Assembly: GCA_965247075.1 (NCBI GenBank)
Contig: CBDFGK010000003.1
Location: 1,054,001 to 1,118,000 of the forward strand
DNA: 64,000 nucleotides
From: CBDFGK01 sp965247075
GTDB taxonomy: Bacteria > Pseudomonadota > Gammaproteobacteria > Pseudomonadales > Halieaceae
Direction of reading: 5' to 3'
In this document: positions 60,401-64,000 of the stretch, in pieces
Layout: every line of letters begins with the position of its first letter
Numbering within the stretch: position 1 is the stretch's first letter
Translations under genes and position numbers: made by a program
The notes under the pieces: model-generated
What the model saw: the letters and a program-made list of their open reading frames with translations, nothing else
What the model was told of the DNA's origin: nothing
Databases searched by the model: none

Positions 60401-63400
60401 GGCACCGTTCAGGTCGGGCAGGTATTGGCCGCCGGCGCGGTGACCGACCCGGATGCCGTCACCCAGAGCAACCAGGCTGGCACGGTTGCGGTTGCCGACA
60501 TCACCTACGAATGGCAAAGTTCGCCGTCCGACAGTAACACCTACACCGCTATCAGCGGCGCGACCGATTCAACCTACCGACTGATAGACGCGGATGCAGG
60601 CAGGACCATTCAAGTCATCGCCACTTACGCTGACGCGCATGGCAGCCAATCTGTCACCAGCGCGCCGACCACCGACGCCGTGGCCACGGCCTCCGCTAAT
60701 ACGGCTCTGGCTACTTTGACCCTAATGGATAGTAACGGCGACACTGTGGCGTTGAATGAAACCGTCGCGCCCGCGACACTCGGTTATACCGCGACTGTGC
60801 CAAGTGATACGACCGTGTTCACGGTCACCGCGACTGCTGCTGACGCCAATGCGGAAGTGGATGTTGACGGTTCAGGTGCCAATTCCAAGGCAATTACATT
60901 CAGCGCATCACTCGGAACTTATACTCTTCGCATCAAAATTACCGCCGAGGACACAACAACCGAAGCAACCTATACCCTCCACATCACCCGCGCCAAAGTC
61001 ACCGTGAATGCCGGCGCGGATCAACCTGATGTGCTGGAAAACACGACTGTGAATCTGGATGGCACCATCACCAATCCTGGCACCGACCCGGTCATTTTAT
61101 GGACGCACACCGGGACCAATGGCTCACTGCCGTCCACCCCGCTGACCATCACCGGTTCGGACACGGAGGATGCGAGTTTCACCACGCCTTATGTAACCGT
61201 CGACACCACCTTGACTTTTGAGTTGAGCGTGACCCTGTCCGGCGGCGAGCCCGTTACCGACACGGTGGACATCTTCATCCCCAATGTGGCGCAACCGCGC
61301 GCCATTGCCAGCGTTGCCGTCAACGTGGGCTCGCCCGCCCATAGCGCCTTCGCGGTGTCCTGGACGCAAGGACCCGGCACCGACAAAGACCCGACCACCG
61401 GCTTTGATGTGGAATATAAAGTGACCGGCGCGGACGACAACACCTACACGGCTACGGTTGTCGTGGTGACTGACGAGACCGCCGCCATCACCGGCTTGAC
61501 GGCAGACACCGGCTACACTGTGCGCGTGCGCGCCAAAGCCGGCAGCGGCGCCACCGAAGAAGTGGCAGGCGATTATGTGACCAACACGGCAACGACCGCC
61601 GCTGACACAACAACAGCACCCGCCGCGCCGACCGGTTTGACGGCGGATGCGGGCGATACCACGGTCACGCTGACCTGGACGGCACCGAGCGCAACCGGCG
61701 GCGCGGACATCACCGGCTATGAGGTTCGCCAAAGCACAACATCTGGAACTTATGACGATACCAATCCGTGGACAGCAATTGCAGATAGCGCCACCCTGAC
61801 CGAATACACCGTGACCGGCTTGACCAACGACACCGCATACTTCTTCCAAGTGCGCGCGGTGAATTCGGTGGGCGCGGGCGAAGCGTCAAACGAAGCCACC
61901 GCCACGCCGACGCCCCCGACCAAACCGACTGTTGTGGCGCCAACACCGCCGATAACGTTCGCCGAAAATGATACGGCAGAAGTGCACGCCTTCACCGCGA
62001 CCCCAACTGGCACCAGAACCATTGCCAGTTTCGCCCTCGGCGGAACCGGAGTGGATGAGGGTCAATTCGAGATTACCAGTGACGGTGTCTTGACCTTCCT
62101 TGCCCCGCCGCCGAACTTTGAGGCACCGACCGATGCCGGCGGCGACAATGGGTATGACATCACCATCACCGCCACCGACAGCGCGAGCCAGACCAGCGAC
62201 CCGCTGGCGGTAACGGTAACGGTTACCAATGTGGAAGAGGGCAGCGGCACGGTAACCATCAGCGGCGTTGCTCAGGTAGGGAAGGTATTGACCGCCGGCA
62301 GAGTAACCGATGACCCGGATGGCTTCGTTTCTGTTCAGAAGCACCAATGGCAGAGGGTGGACAGCGACGGCACCACCGACATCGGCACTAACCAAGACAC
62401 CTACACGCCGGTGGAAGCCGATGAAGGCAGGAACATTCAAGTCCATGTCACCTACACCGACGAGGAAGGCAGCGGTAAAGAAGCCACCAGCGCGCGCACC
62501 GTCGCCGTGATTTCCGAGGCGGCACGCCCCCCATTTACACTCACCGCAGGCGCAATCACTTCTACCAGCGTTGTGATTAACTGGAATCGTGAACCAGGGG
62601 GCACCGACCGCTATGAAGTGTATAGAGAGGATGTTAGACACGAAACTGTAAGCAACGAACGAGCCAGAACACACACTGATGTGCTGAGAGTGGAACCTGG
62701 AACAACCTACACTTATCGTATCGAAGCAGTTAACTCATTTTTTGACCGTATTGCCACATCTAATGATCTGACTATAACTACCCAGGCAGCGGATGCGAAT
62801 CTGTCGGCTTTGACTCTTGCCGATAACAATGGTGCCGCGGTTGCTCTGGTGCCGGCGACCTTCGCGCCCGAAACCACGACTTACACCGCCAGCGTGGCGA
62901 CTGAGGTGATCAGCATCAGGATTAGGCCGACCGTGACTGACTTCCCGACCAACCCGGATGACCCCGCCGCCACCGTGACTGTGGACGACACAGCGGTTGT
63001 CAGCGGCGCACTCAGTAACGCGATTGCCCTGGTTCCTGGCGATAACACCATCCTCATCAAGGTCGCCGCCGAGGACACCAGCGTTACAAAAACCTACACC
63101 CTCATCGTCACCCGCGCCGAACCGCCGACCAAACCGACTGTTGTGGCACCAACACCACCGATAGAATTTGCCGAGAATGGCGAGGGAGAAGTGCACCCTT
63201 TCACCGCGACCCCAACTGGCACCAGAACCATTGCCAGTTTCGCCCTCGGCGGAACCGATGCGACTGCCTTCTCCATCACTAACGCCGGCGTCTTGACCTT
63301 CCTTGCCCCGCCGAACTTTGAGGCGCCGACCGATGCCGGCGGCGACAATGGGTATGACATCACCATCACCGCCATCGACAGCGCGGGCGAGACCAGCGAC

Positions 63401-64000
63401 GAGATTGCGGTAACGGTGACGGTTGCCAATGCGGAAGATGCCGGCAGCGTCAGCGCCATCCGCGGCACCGCGCAGGTCGGCGAGACCCTGACTGCCGGCA
63501 CCGTGGTAACCGACGAGGATAGCGCGGACACGATTGCCATCACCGGCCATCAATGGCAACGCGGGGATGCGGTGGGTGAAAACAATACCGACATAGATAG
63601 CGCAACCGGCAATACCTACGAGGTGGCGGTTGCTGATGAAGGTAACACCCTGCGCGTGGTGGTCTCTTATGCCGATGGTTTTGGCGGCAACACCGACGAA
63701 GCCGCCAGCGCATCGACCGCAGTGGTTACGCCGGCACCGGACACCACGCCGCCGACCGTGGCAACCTTTGTCAACATCACCGACGTCGGTGTGATTGGCG
63801 CCGAACAGACGCACGACATCACCTTCTCCGAGGAAGTAACCGGTTTGGCAGTGAGTGATTTCTCCGTTTCCACCAACATTGTGGCGTCCGGCGACCTCGT
63901 GGTGAATAGTGTGACCCCGGCCAGCGGCCCCAGCACCACCTACACCATCAGCATCACCCCGCGAGCGACAGCCTTCACCCTGACCCTTGCCGCCAATAGC
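42323..64000 (+). CDS. Giant secreted multi-domain adhesin-like protein (N-terminal 7226 residues, continues beyond the window)
   Basis: One frame is open from ATG 42323 to the last base with no stop. A Sec-type signal peptide is followed by roughly 65 beta-sandwich domains of about 80-110 residues. By class, with approximate starts: cadherin repeats (45900, 46520, 49360, 52510, 58660, 59325, 60045, 61915, 63122); each is usually followed by an Ig-like unit with a xWQ core; cadherin-like beta-sandwich (43170, 44690, 45000, 49050, 50938, 52201, 60700, 62790); Ig-like with a FSEPVTGL core (42845, 45624, 48130, 51860, 53905, 55120, 56632, 63745); Ig-like with GDTLTLTFTLNQAL (42480, 47800, 54205, 54770); PKD-like (44365, 48415, 48730, 51260, 55400, 56915, 59640, 61005); DUF5011/HYR-like (47530, 53690, 54535, 57565); FN3 (53155, 55700, 55975, 61300, 61605, 62520). 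Likely an extracellular, calcium-stiffened adhesin. Anchor and secretion domain are not visible. Confidence 0.95.
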   Translation, partial: MTNFLSRSSRLISRAFIAPRRLPRLTRPSRLVSRAFIAGVLLLCLAAQAQAQGQLAFTEDGQPALTSDGETVASDGETVGSVTYANQGDTLTLAFALNQALESPPEVTIAGQSVTAVKGTGNDYTATYTVDETHTGVIGSDGVAVVYDIGAMVAASNPALTLNPPAATESNHLIDVVAPTVESFVAVDPTVSVIDARQNYVIDFSEPVTGSFDKTDITAEGAVVHRVTLNPRTFDRSYTINLTAKAADFTLTLGANQVADLAGNTGPATPQIATGTAIAASADASLNTLSPVGGGPLLPAFVPILHDYKMSVANEVASIRFVLETAQPAARATVSKSGGTPVALANNLISAGIDLEVGENDPIKIIVTASNGSDTQTYRVVVTRAPATLAGVITGLVVNTRTTPGSTTLTWDAYKYTVGGTETTYDGVYVIESATNETNEAVLAADPAPDPSPYTWSDAETTTTGAITHTWNAGSIPKVHRVRIDDPADITGDTKIYSAFLPGAGWFALTSSGSTEPANPKYAYDVAATGATTIDFRYIPPGVINQPNSDDIIAASHVAASGVVTSLAGTATDNSGTVRVRSTDRLYRQSLSNPSRINLYRCHAHGDITETDGTIVRQVTYTPPAAGTEDTFDVQVQKVFLQLRPETRVAQPGQALGVNCYPDGPTQTRTITLTRPANLPPTATHPYSDTLERPAGNLVTLQGSGADPEGNALTALAWSQADCGTVAVGATGCPAVTGLENTRTDGGTGNQVTATFTAPATAATLTFTLTATDDRAATDTAQVTVKVTNARLSGVVFTPALDAPGLSPSFRPELFNYNASVASDVASITVTPTARDAAATIEVNGETVASGAASPSIALAPNLNTITIVTLTADAATETYAFTIIRSVVRSANADLGGVSIRDNSGNEVALNETITSAVTTYSATVAFEATDFTLTATPADNAANADVDGLGEPSENFGFSGDTRSIQVYIYAEDGTEKIYEITINRATAETPAAPTIALAEDTGDEDSDGVTRNGMVNVTLASGFGTERGAEPADLWEFSTASATDYTRGVNPATGITAASFDLSGLGLADATYQLRVRQRVNNVLSGVALLQVTLDTTAPTVDFGDIAEGVADMSQEHIITFSEPVSDLAVDDFSASTKVTVNSIVVVDGSARAAYTIDFTPSAAAFRLTLGADSVMDLAGNTAPANAVTATPPSTKPVVTVTPASPIAFAENATGTVATFTAAATSGRMITGYALGGTDADDFAITNAGVLTFFATPDYEAATDANTDNNYAITVTATDDASETSDEIAVTVTVTNVNESGVVTLVGTPPQVGRVLTATVTDPDGAVTEAVYEWRSATPPSTNHDTEVSKGSSPDYMPTEDDIGKTLFVVVDYTDPQGPGKFASILTQTAAVIAVPNTEPVITRTDGDDAITVDENVAAVHTYAATDADAADTDIAWSVGGTDSSLFTIDSTSGVLTFNAPLPNYEVPTDDGGDRVYDITITATDGDSGASELAVAVTVADVEETGAVTITGIARVTEALIAQVTDPDSVSASNPSGEISRNIESFWERAPSGTLADAAAWAAISGSEGTTYSPVGDDVGNILRIIVSYDDRRGSSKEATSAATAVVTAAPDTTPPVLTLVSVVAPDGVEVGGDVMRWLNEGDVVTITLQSTEPLTSLTRAARIVHSGDNQLVRTGLVPTANANEYSVTFTVPDVNTGGLPIALTITGAEDAAGNEAVLTSTPLNIGSIDTQAPGTTLVGDAVITLTHGETYNDQSILIEGKRPSQVRRDNTLVTTFTRDGIALDVDAVDTNTAGTYIITYTVTDRAGNVARPLTRTVTVGEPTTSVTLAFSTAPALTTSNAGDYAIDGETLTLTFTLNQALAATPAVTVTIAGQDVTAVKGSDNDYTATYMVVADDVTDGAVMYDIGAMAAAGDDTNTLNPDPATSAILMDVTAPTVTLGDIDPGVVGTAHDHAITFSEEVTGLAASDFRANEGVDVVVSSGSGNAYTLALTPTDESYTLILAAGTVTDRAGNPGPAAIARANGTANYAPSADAGADATAVAGAEVTLDGSATSDSNDNMLTYAWVHTLTDDSAPVPAAVIALTNADTATPIATFIAPATAGAYTFELTVTDDGTPPASDTDTVTITVTEPAVTNQNPVANAGDNQDVETNAAVTLDGSGSSDPDAGDTLTYAWTHTMTDGSAPVTAITLTETASPTFTPTAAGAYTFELTVTDDFNPPASHTDTVVITVTVMAPVLSTDATLATLVISDGTLAPDFVSATDAYAASVGNDVASVTVTPTTTDANASGVTVNGTAVVSGVASEAITLIVGANNITIVVTAEDTTVTQTYTIAVTRAADELPLQTGTQTLSTVENTPAETALTSYTSSETDFSTFLIGGADTSLFEIKSDSALHFLAPPDYETPLDEGKDRVYDITITAVDAGNTPLTQPLDLAVTVTDVEETGAISAITGTPQVDMALTAGTVTDPDSVSETSAPPNLTGEIAPSAITSYQWQGAPGDTTDHAIDSTAYAAIASATASTYTPAAADEGMLIRVVATYTDRRGSGKQAASDPTAAVIAAVATLVLSGEVPDQHYIVGTVSTPLFLPEASGGTRFPPEPSGDNSPYEYTLTGPAGAALPAGLRFTKTVRRLTSEPTVPSLPGGSIVLTYTATDANGETVRQTFTVTVTEPVAIALVLPPPPPLQVYGLNTMIIPLILPEATGGTAPLAYTMTGPLDVLGLTFNGASRTLSGTPIAVVRFAALIYTVTDANGVIVNQRIRLAVTAGLALNAPPFQTYILNTPITDLVLPEAAGGLGALTYSLTGPEDATLPTGYGPLPAGLSFNDKTRTLSGTPTEEVEGFTLIYTVTDAGRDGAEAEFSRVFGVDVIAPVLSTDATLSGLTISQGALMPAFTANNLPYTATVPNNVDSITVTLTATDSAARVEVVVESVQIAQGTGGVTANVILATVGAAGNGIDIEVTAEDGSTRQNYTLAVTRSDNITPTADAGQAQTDAVAGTFVTLDGSASDDPDGMNDALTYAWTHTLTGSSAPGTPIVLAATATPTFTPTTAGVYTFALIVTDAGTPSAPSTNDATVVITATGADVTLPATPTIALATDTGTDVGADSDGITSNGLVNVIGLVTGATWKYIINGTPSAVFDSATTTTFTLDEGVYADGKVQVVQTVSGVDSAPGEFGMQITVDTTAPTVATFDIIDVQGTVGTPQTHPITFSEAVTGLDATDFIVSSLIAPPDGDIEVDRVTDSGDHTTYTITFTPAVPSVAFSLTLPINSVADIAGNTGPAVAATITGAATAAASTDATLSGLTIAEGGNDVPLDQAFVSGTLTGYTATVPNNVASVTVTPTTTDTAASVTVNGTAVTGDTPAVSVALDVGKNDITVVVTAEDGTATQTYTVAVTRAENTAPVIDTADAAVDYAENTPVATAVATYTATDTEGDTIIWSYGGADADLFTVDAAGELRFRTPPNFEVPTDTGGNHVYDITITASDSGTPPMTDTQAVMVTIVNVDEPGAISAITGDAQVGETLVAGTVESDPDAVTASNTAGTVSVAPTHQWQSAADGTAADSDDWAPISGATGATYEPVVGDVGRIIRVVATYTGVPGFASQTATSAATAAVPPTAPAAPVLVAGTTTDTSVVITWIAVNGATGYELFRDGVSITTTTTETSYPDTGLTPETEYTYHATATNAAGASEDSADLDVTTTATPTAPAVPAITTSPATVNTPSITIAGTAEAGTTVELFNGATSAGTKTADGSGNFSFAAVALSEGANSFTATATDGPNTSDASPAVVITLDTTAPIITLDGANPQTIELGAGYNELGSSTDDGSSVTIDDSAFVDAVGSYDILYDSTDGTNAATQVTRTVNVVDTTAPTVNLGTIAAGVVGTAQDYAITFSEEVTGLAASDFGASDDVTVNSVTPASGPSTTYTISITPNGIAFDLILAADSVMDTAATPNMGPATAATATGTAAVALIFATAPAFTTSNADTQRAKAGDILTLTFTVNQALASDPVVTIAGQSITATKGVGNDYTATYTVVGSEVTDGAAVSYSTGILTAAAGPDSNTQQVDGQSVILIDLTAPAITLTGGDAPPVVLTVGEAYTELGATATDNVDATDPTPTPSGTVDTDAAAEYTVTYTATDRAGNVATRTRTVTVREPTASVALAISGGPTLTSDNAVNSDYARDGDTLTLTFTLNQALESTPEVTIAGQTATVVNTGNDYTATYTVDETDAGVAGSDGVAVVYDIGAMAAAGDDTNTLNPDQATSAILMDVTAPTVTDFGDTDRGLANVVRVSDLTFSEPVTGLVAGDFNSRFDFRVSGVTPNSGFNTVYTITFTATDSPYNLRLNANAVTDRAGNASAEVRESGTANFAPSANAGADANAVAGAEVTLDGSGGDGDGHVLTYRWEHTLTNGGTPAPEAVITLTNADTRSPTFTAPAEAGTYTFTLTATDTFDPPASGTDTVVITVTPAPTPPATPALVLGAVTDTSIMLSWGAVDNADSYTLTRIVAGEDDVEVTTGNVLTAIDENLEPATDYQYVITATNSDGTSDPSAEFAARTDATPTPPALVLGAVTDTSIEITWGAVDNADSYTLTRIVAGEGNNVVVATGNVLTATDTGLTADTEYKYVIVATNSVGTGTPSAEFTARTSVPVVTDTTAPMLTFNRFEHADGVVVEVAGEDITFLNAGDTLTVFVDSTEPLADASLTDAAVFDIDGDKSAQNLVQVGATNQYSATYTITRTDNDTTPVFKVSGVTDTAGTPNTADDFTTDLGTVIIDTTAPTVDFNINNLADGVVRVLQNHDITFSEAVTGLATTGFSSSQDAAVVLVSGSDSGYTLSITPDDISYILILAADAVTDLAGNPNAEARVTISDKVNRLPVADAGADQSDAVTGTQVTLDGSGSIDDDSINDLTYSWAHTSTDGTPPNPSVTITENGTDADDPATPAAVFTPTVEGVYIFTLTVTDKFSTPANDSDTVTITVTEPAATAPPSITLATDTGADTSDGITSNGVVNVTLASGFDPSRSPDGDTWQYSTDGSVPSTAGTNPVSGTDASFTLDEGVYDADDVQVRQTVNSVVSEVANLGAVTVDTTKPVIALEGGPVTVAHGGTYTEDEDAGIRAGRDDTTAMTTTGPDAMTVNGIAVDTTTAGDYLITYIATDRAGNVSNTLTRTVTVETPVITGLSADVLTDKEMTILNWDAYQYDAAGTETTYTGEYVIEGYLSREPGDTPPLDAVFTASGQTTSGGDTDHTWSAGFGARFYRISITDPTDSAQKLYSNIVKASELRTITNDRSLAPLNPQFSYHVAATGATTLDFQYFPPGGGRGALPANYVAAPGVLTSLASGTTADGGRLEVRSTDRLYRQSPGNPGRVALYRCSTGGDIRGAILREVIYTPPASVTPDDTEDSFKVSVQRVFIQARSESRGVSGGGAGTGASVNCYVDGAAETQTITLRRPITPVASGAAAPSYAENTPVTTPVATYTTDDTNSIAWSVGGTDMDFFSIDDDGELRFINPPDFEALANVDGDNVYDITITATETDGVPSNLASAPLAVTVRVTNVDEAGAIGDIGGSAQVGVELTAGTVTDPDSVSETSDPPNLTGEIATSAIASYEWQSAPGDTTNHAIDSAAYAAIASATDSTYTPAPADEGRLIRVVATYTDGEGSGKEVTSNPTAAVQAAPVTKPVVTVTPASPIAFAENATGTVATFTATPTGTRTIASYALGGDDVDDFAITDAGVLTFSATPDFEAPTDEGTNNVYAITITATDSAGETSDEIAVTVRVTDVDEDGTNRAPVVTITTTDLSEARYNEAFTLIGEGTDPDGSDTALFFTWEQINCGARDAPGSVTIGKIGTLVPGTTHGAADCPRVTLDVDRDKPRTVSFTAPDVAADTTLTFRFTARDKIGDNDSKSDSKTVDIRLIAPLSSIAGAAAVDFAENESDLEVATYTANLAAARTLDDNDKVLSGADAAWFDLTGAGDALILSFKASPNYEAPTDADADTNADGVYEVSLTITDSAGASSTRDDIRITVTDVAETGSIGPIAGTVQVGQVLAAGAVTDPDAVTQSNQAGTVAVADITYEWQSSPSDSNTYTAISGATDSTYRLIDADAGRTIQVIATYADAHGSQSVTSAPTTDAVATASANTALATLTLMDSNGDTVALNETVAPATLGYTATVPSDTTVFTVTATAADANAEVDVDGSGANSKAITFSASLGTYTLRIKITAEDTTTEATYTLHITRAKVTVNAGADQPDVLENTTVNLDGTITNPGTDPVILWTHTGTNGSLPSTPLTITGSDTEDASFTTPYVTVDTTLTFELSVTLSGGEPVTDTVDIFIPNVAQPRAIASVAVNVGSPAHSAFAVSWTQGPGTDKDPTTGFDVEYKVTGADDNTYTATVVVVTDETAAITGLTADTGYTVRVRAKAGSGATEEVAGDYVTNTATTAADTTTAPAAPTGLTADAGDTTVTLTWTAPSATGGADITGYEVRQSTTSGTYDDTNPWTAIADSATLTEYTVTGLTNDTAYFFQVRAVNSVGAGEASNEATATPTPPTKPTVVAPTPPITFAENDTAEVHAFTATPTGTRTIASFALGGTGVDEGQFEITSDGVLTFLAPPPNFEAPTDAGGDNGYDITITATDSASQTSDPLAVTVTVTNVEEGSGTVTISGVAQVGKVLTAGRVTDDPDGFVSVQKHQWQRVDSDGTTDIGTNQDTYTPVEADEGRNIQVHVTYTDEEGSGKEATSARTVAVISEAARPPFTLTAGAITSTSVVINWNREPGGTDRYEVYREDVRHETVSNERARTHTDVLRVEPGTTYTYRIEAVNSFFDRIATSNDLTITTQAADANLSALTLADNNGAAVALVPATFAPETTTYTASVATEVISIRIRPTVTDFPTNPDDPAATVTVDDTAVVSGALSNAIALVPGDNTILIKVAAEDTSVTKTYTLIVTRAEPPTKPTVVAPTPPIEFAENGEGEVHPFTATPTGTRTIASFALGGTDATAFSITNAGVLTFLAPPNFEAPTDAGGDNGYDITITAIDSAGETSDEIAVTVTVANAEDAGSVSAIRGTAQVGETLTAGTVVTDEDSADTIAITGHQWQRGDAVGENNTDIDSATGNTYEVAVADEGNTLRVVVSYADGFGGNTDEAASASTAVVTPAPDTTPPTVATFVNITDVGVIGAEQTHDITFSEEVTGLAVSDFSVSTNIVASGDLVVNSVTPASGPSTTYTISITPRATAFTLTLAANS
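42521..42560 (+). repeat. 21-bp tandem repeat at the start of the mature protein
   Basis: AGCGATGGCGAGACGGTGG occurs at 42521-42539 and again at 42542-42560, coding SDGETV twice. It keeps the frame. Confidence 0.85.
43496..44352 (+). repeat. Large unusual module, copy A (FN3-like plus cysteine-bearing domain)
   Basis: This block of about 285 residues starts VITGLVVNTRTTPGSTTLTW and contains GTETTYDGVYVIE, STDRLYRQS and LYRC, and ends GVNCYPDG-TQTRTITLTRP. A related block lies 14 kb further on. The second half does not match a domain family that I recognise. Its two cysteines (codons at about 44126 and 44300) are among the few in the protein and could form a disulfide. Confidence 0.75.
50020..50935 (+). 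repeat. Three putative-Ig (He_PIG-like) domains
   Basis: Three units share the pattern LPEA-GG, then YTLTGP or YSLTGP, LPAGL-F and RTLSGTP, then TYTATDANG or IYTVTDANG. This is the layout of putative Ig domains of the He_PIG kind. A proline run (LPPPPPLQ, near 50360) links the first two and may be a flexible hinge. Confidence 0.8.
53155..53905 (+). other. Module with foreign base composition (FN3, Ig-like, DUF5011-like)
   Basis: The DNA here is visibly richer in A and T than the GC-rich flanks and uses codons such as ACA, ACT, GCA and GAT. It encodes an FN3 (TDTSVVITW), an Ig-like unit (SPATVNTPSITIAGTAEAGT) and a HYR/DUF5011-like unit (NPQTIELGAGYNELGSSTDD; SYDILYDSTDGTNAATQVTR). The last resembles repeats that I associate with surface proteins of ammonia-oxidising archaea. 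It joins the host frame without a break. Confidence 0.65.
55720..56235 (+). repeat. Tandem FN3 pair with near-identical DNA
   Basis: Two adjacent FN3 domains share LVLGAVTDTSI, WGAVDNADSYTLTRIVAGE and VLTA almost base for base, while their second halves differ more. This points to recent duplication or gene conversion. Composition is again AT-richer than the flanks. Confidence 0.8.
57818..58646 (+). repeat. Large unusual module, copy B
   Basis: This is the second copy of the block at 43496-44352. Shared parts include VITGL, GTETTYTGEYVIEG, YHVAATGATTLDFQYFPPG, VRSTDRLYRQSPGNPGR, LYRC and VNCYVDGAAETQTITLRRP. Both cysteines are kept. The copies have diverged, so the duplication is old or the block came in twice. 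Confidence 0.75.
61300..61915 (+). repeat. Pair of FN3 domains
   Basis: The first reads AFAVSWTQGPG then GFDVEYKVTGADDNTY and ITGLTADTGYTVRVRAKAG. The second reads APTGLTADAGDTTVTLTWTA then GYEVRQST and VTGLTNDTAYFFQVRAVNSV. Both are textbook FN3 patterns. Confidence 0.85.

Noticed and set aside
1..64000. tRNA, rRNA, riboswitch or CRISPR sequences
   Set aside because: None were seen. The repeats present are protein-domain repeats of variable sequence, not spaced identical CRISPR repeats.

Overview
The window is the replication-origin region of a gammaproteobacterial chromosome, followed by an IS-rich accessory stretch and the first 21.7 kb of a giant surface-protein gene. The gene order atpCDGAHFEBI, parB-parA-rsmG-mnmG-mnmE, yidC-yidD-rnpA-rpmH, oriC, dnaA-dnaN-recF-gyrB, then glyS-glyQ, def-fmt-rsmB-trkA-trkH is the order I know from Pseudomonas and Cellvibrio relatives. 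Protein signatures and perfect gammaproteobacterial parS sites agree with this. I cannot name a genus.

Layout: 1-149 is the tail of a Fic-family gene. 207-7272 is the complete F1Fo ATP synthase operon on the minus strand, with a strong promoter in front. 7469-16018 is a minus-strand run carrying chromosome partitioning (ParAB), tRNA and rRNA modification (MnmG, MnmE, RsmG), membrane insertion (YidC, YidD), RNase P protein and ribosomal protein L34. Between rpmH and dnaA lies oriC (DnaA boxes, AT-rich DNA), into which a 1364-bp insertion sequence has landed. 18073-24323 is dnaA-dnaN-recF-gyrB, with two parS sites inside recF. 24382-35422 holds glyQS, djlA, an EamA permease, def-fmt-rsmB and the Trk potassium system.

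From 35423 to about 42300 the character changes. There is a cyclase-protein remnant, a ParB-like gene with a truncated partner, a VapBC pair, a second copy of the same IS, a decayed RelE/ParE pair, an HTH-PIN pair with a damaged toxin, and remnants of IS1182, IS1595, ISL3 and IS630 transposases. This is a junkyard of mobile elements and addiction modules between the core genome and the giant gene.

From 42323 to the end one plus-strand frame stays open for 7226 codons without a stop. It encodes a secreted protein with a Sec-type signal peptide and roughly 65 tandem beta-sandwich domains (cadherin, cadherin-like, several bacterial Ig-like types, PKD-like, FN3, DUF5011/HYR-like, putative-Ig). 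It runs off the window. A run of 14 G residues lies about 240 bp in front of it, and at least one module has a base composition unlike its surroundings. This gene is the most unusual thing in the window. I found no convincing new defence or metabolic system.
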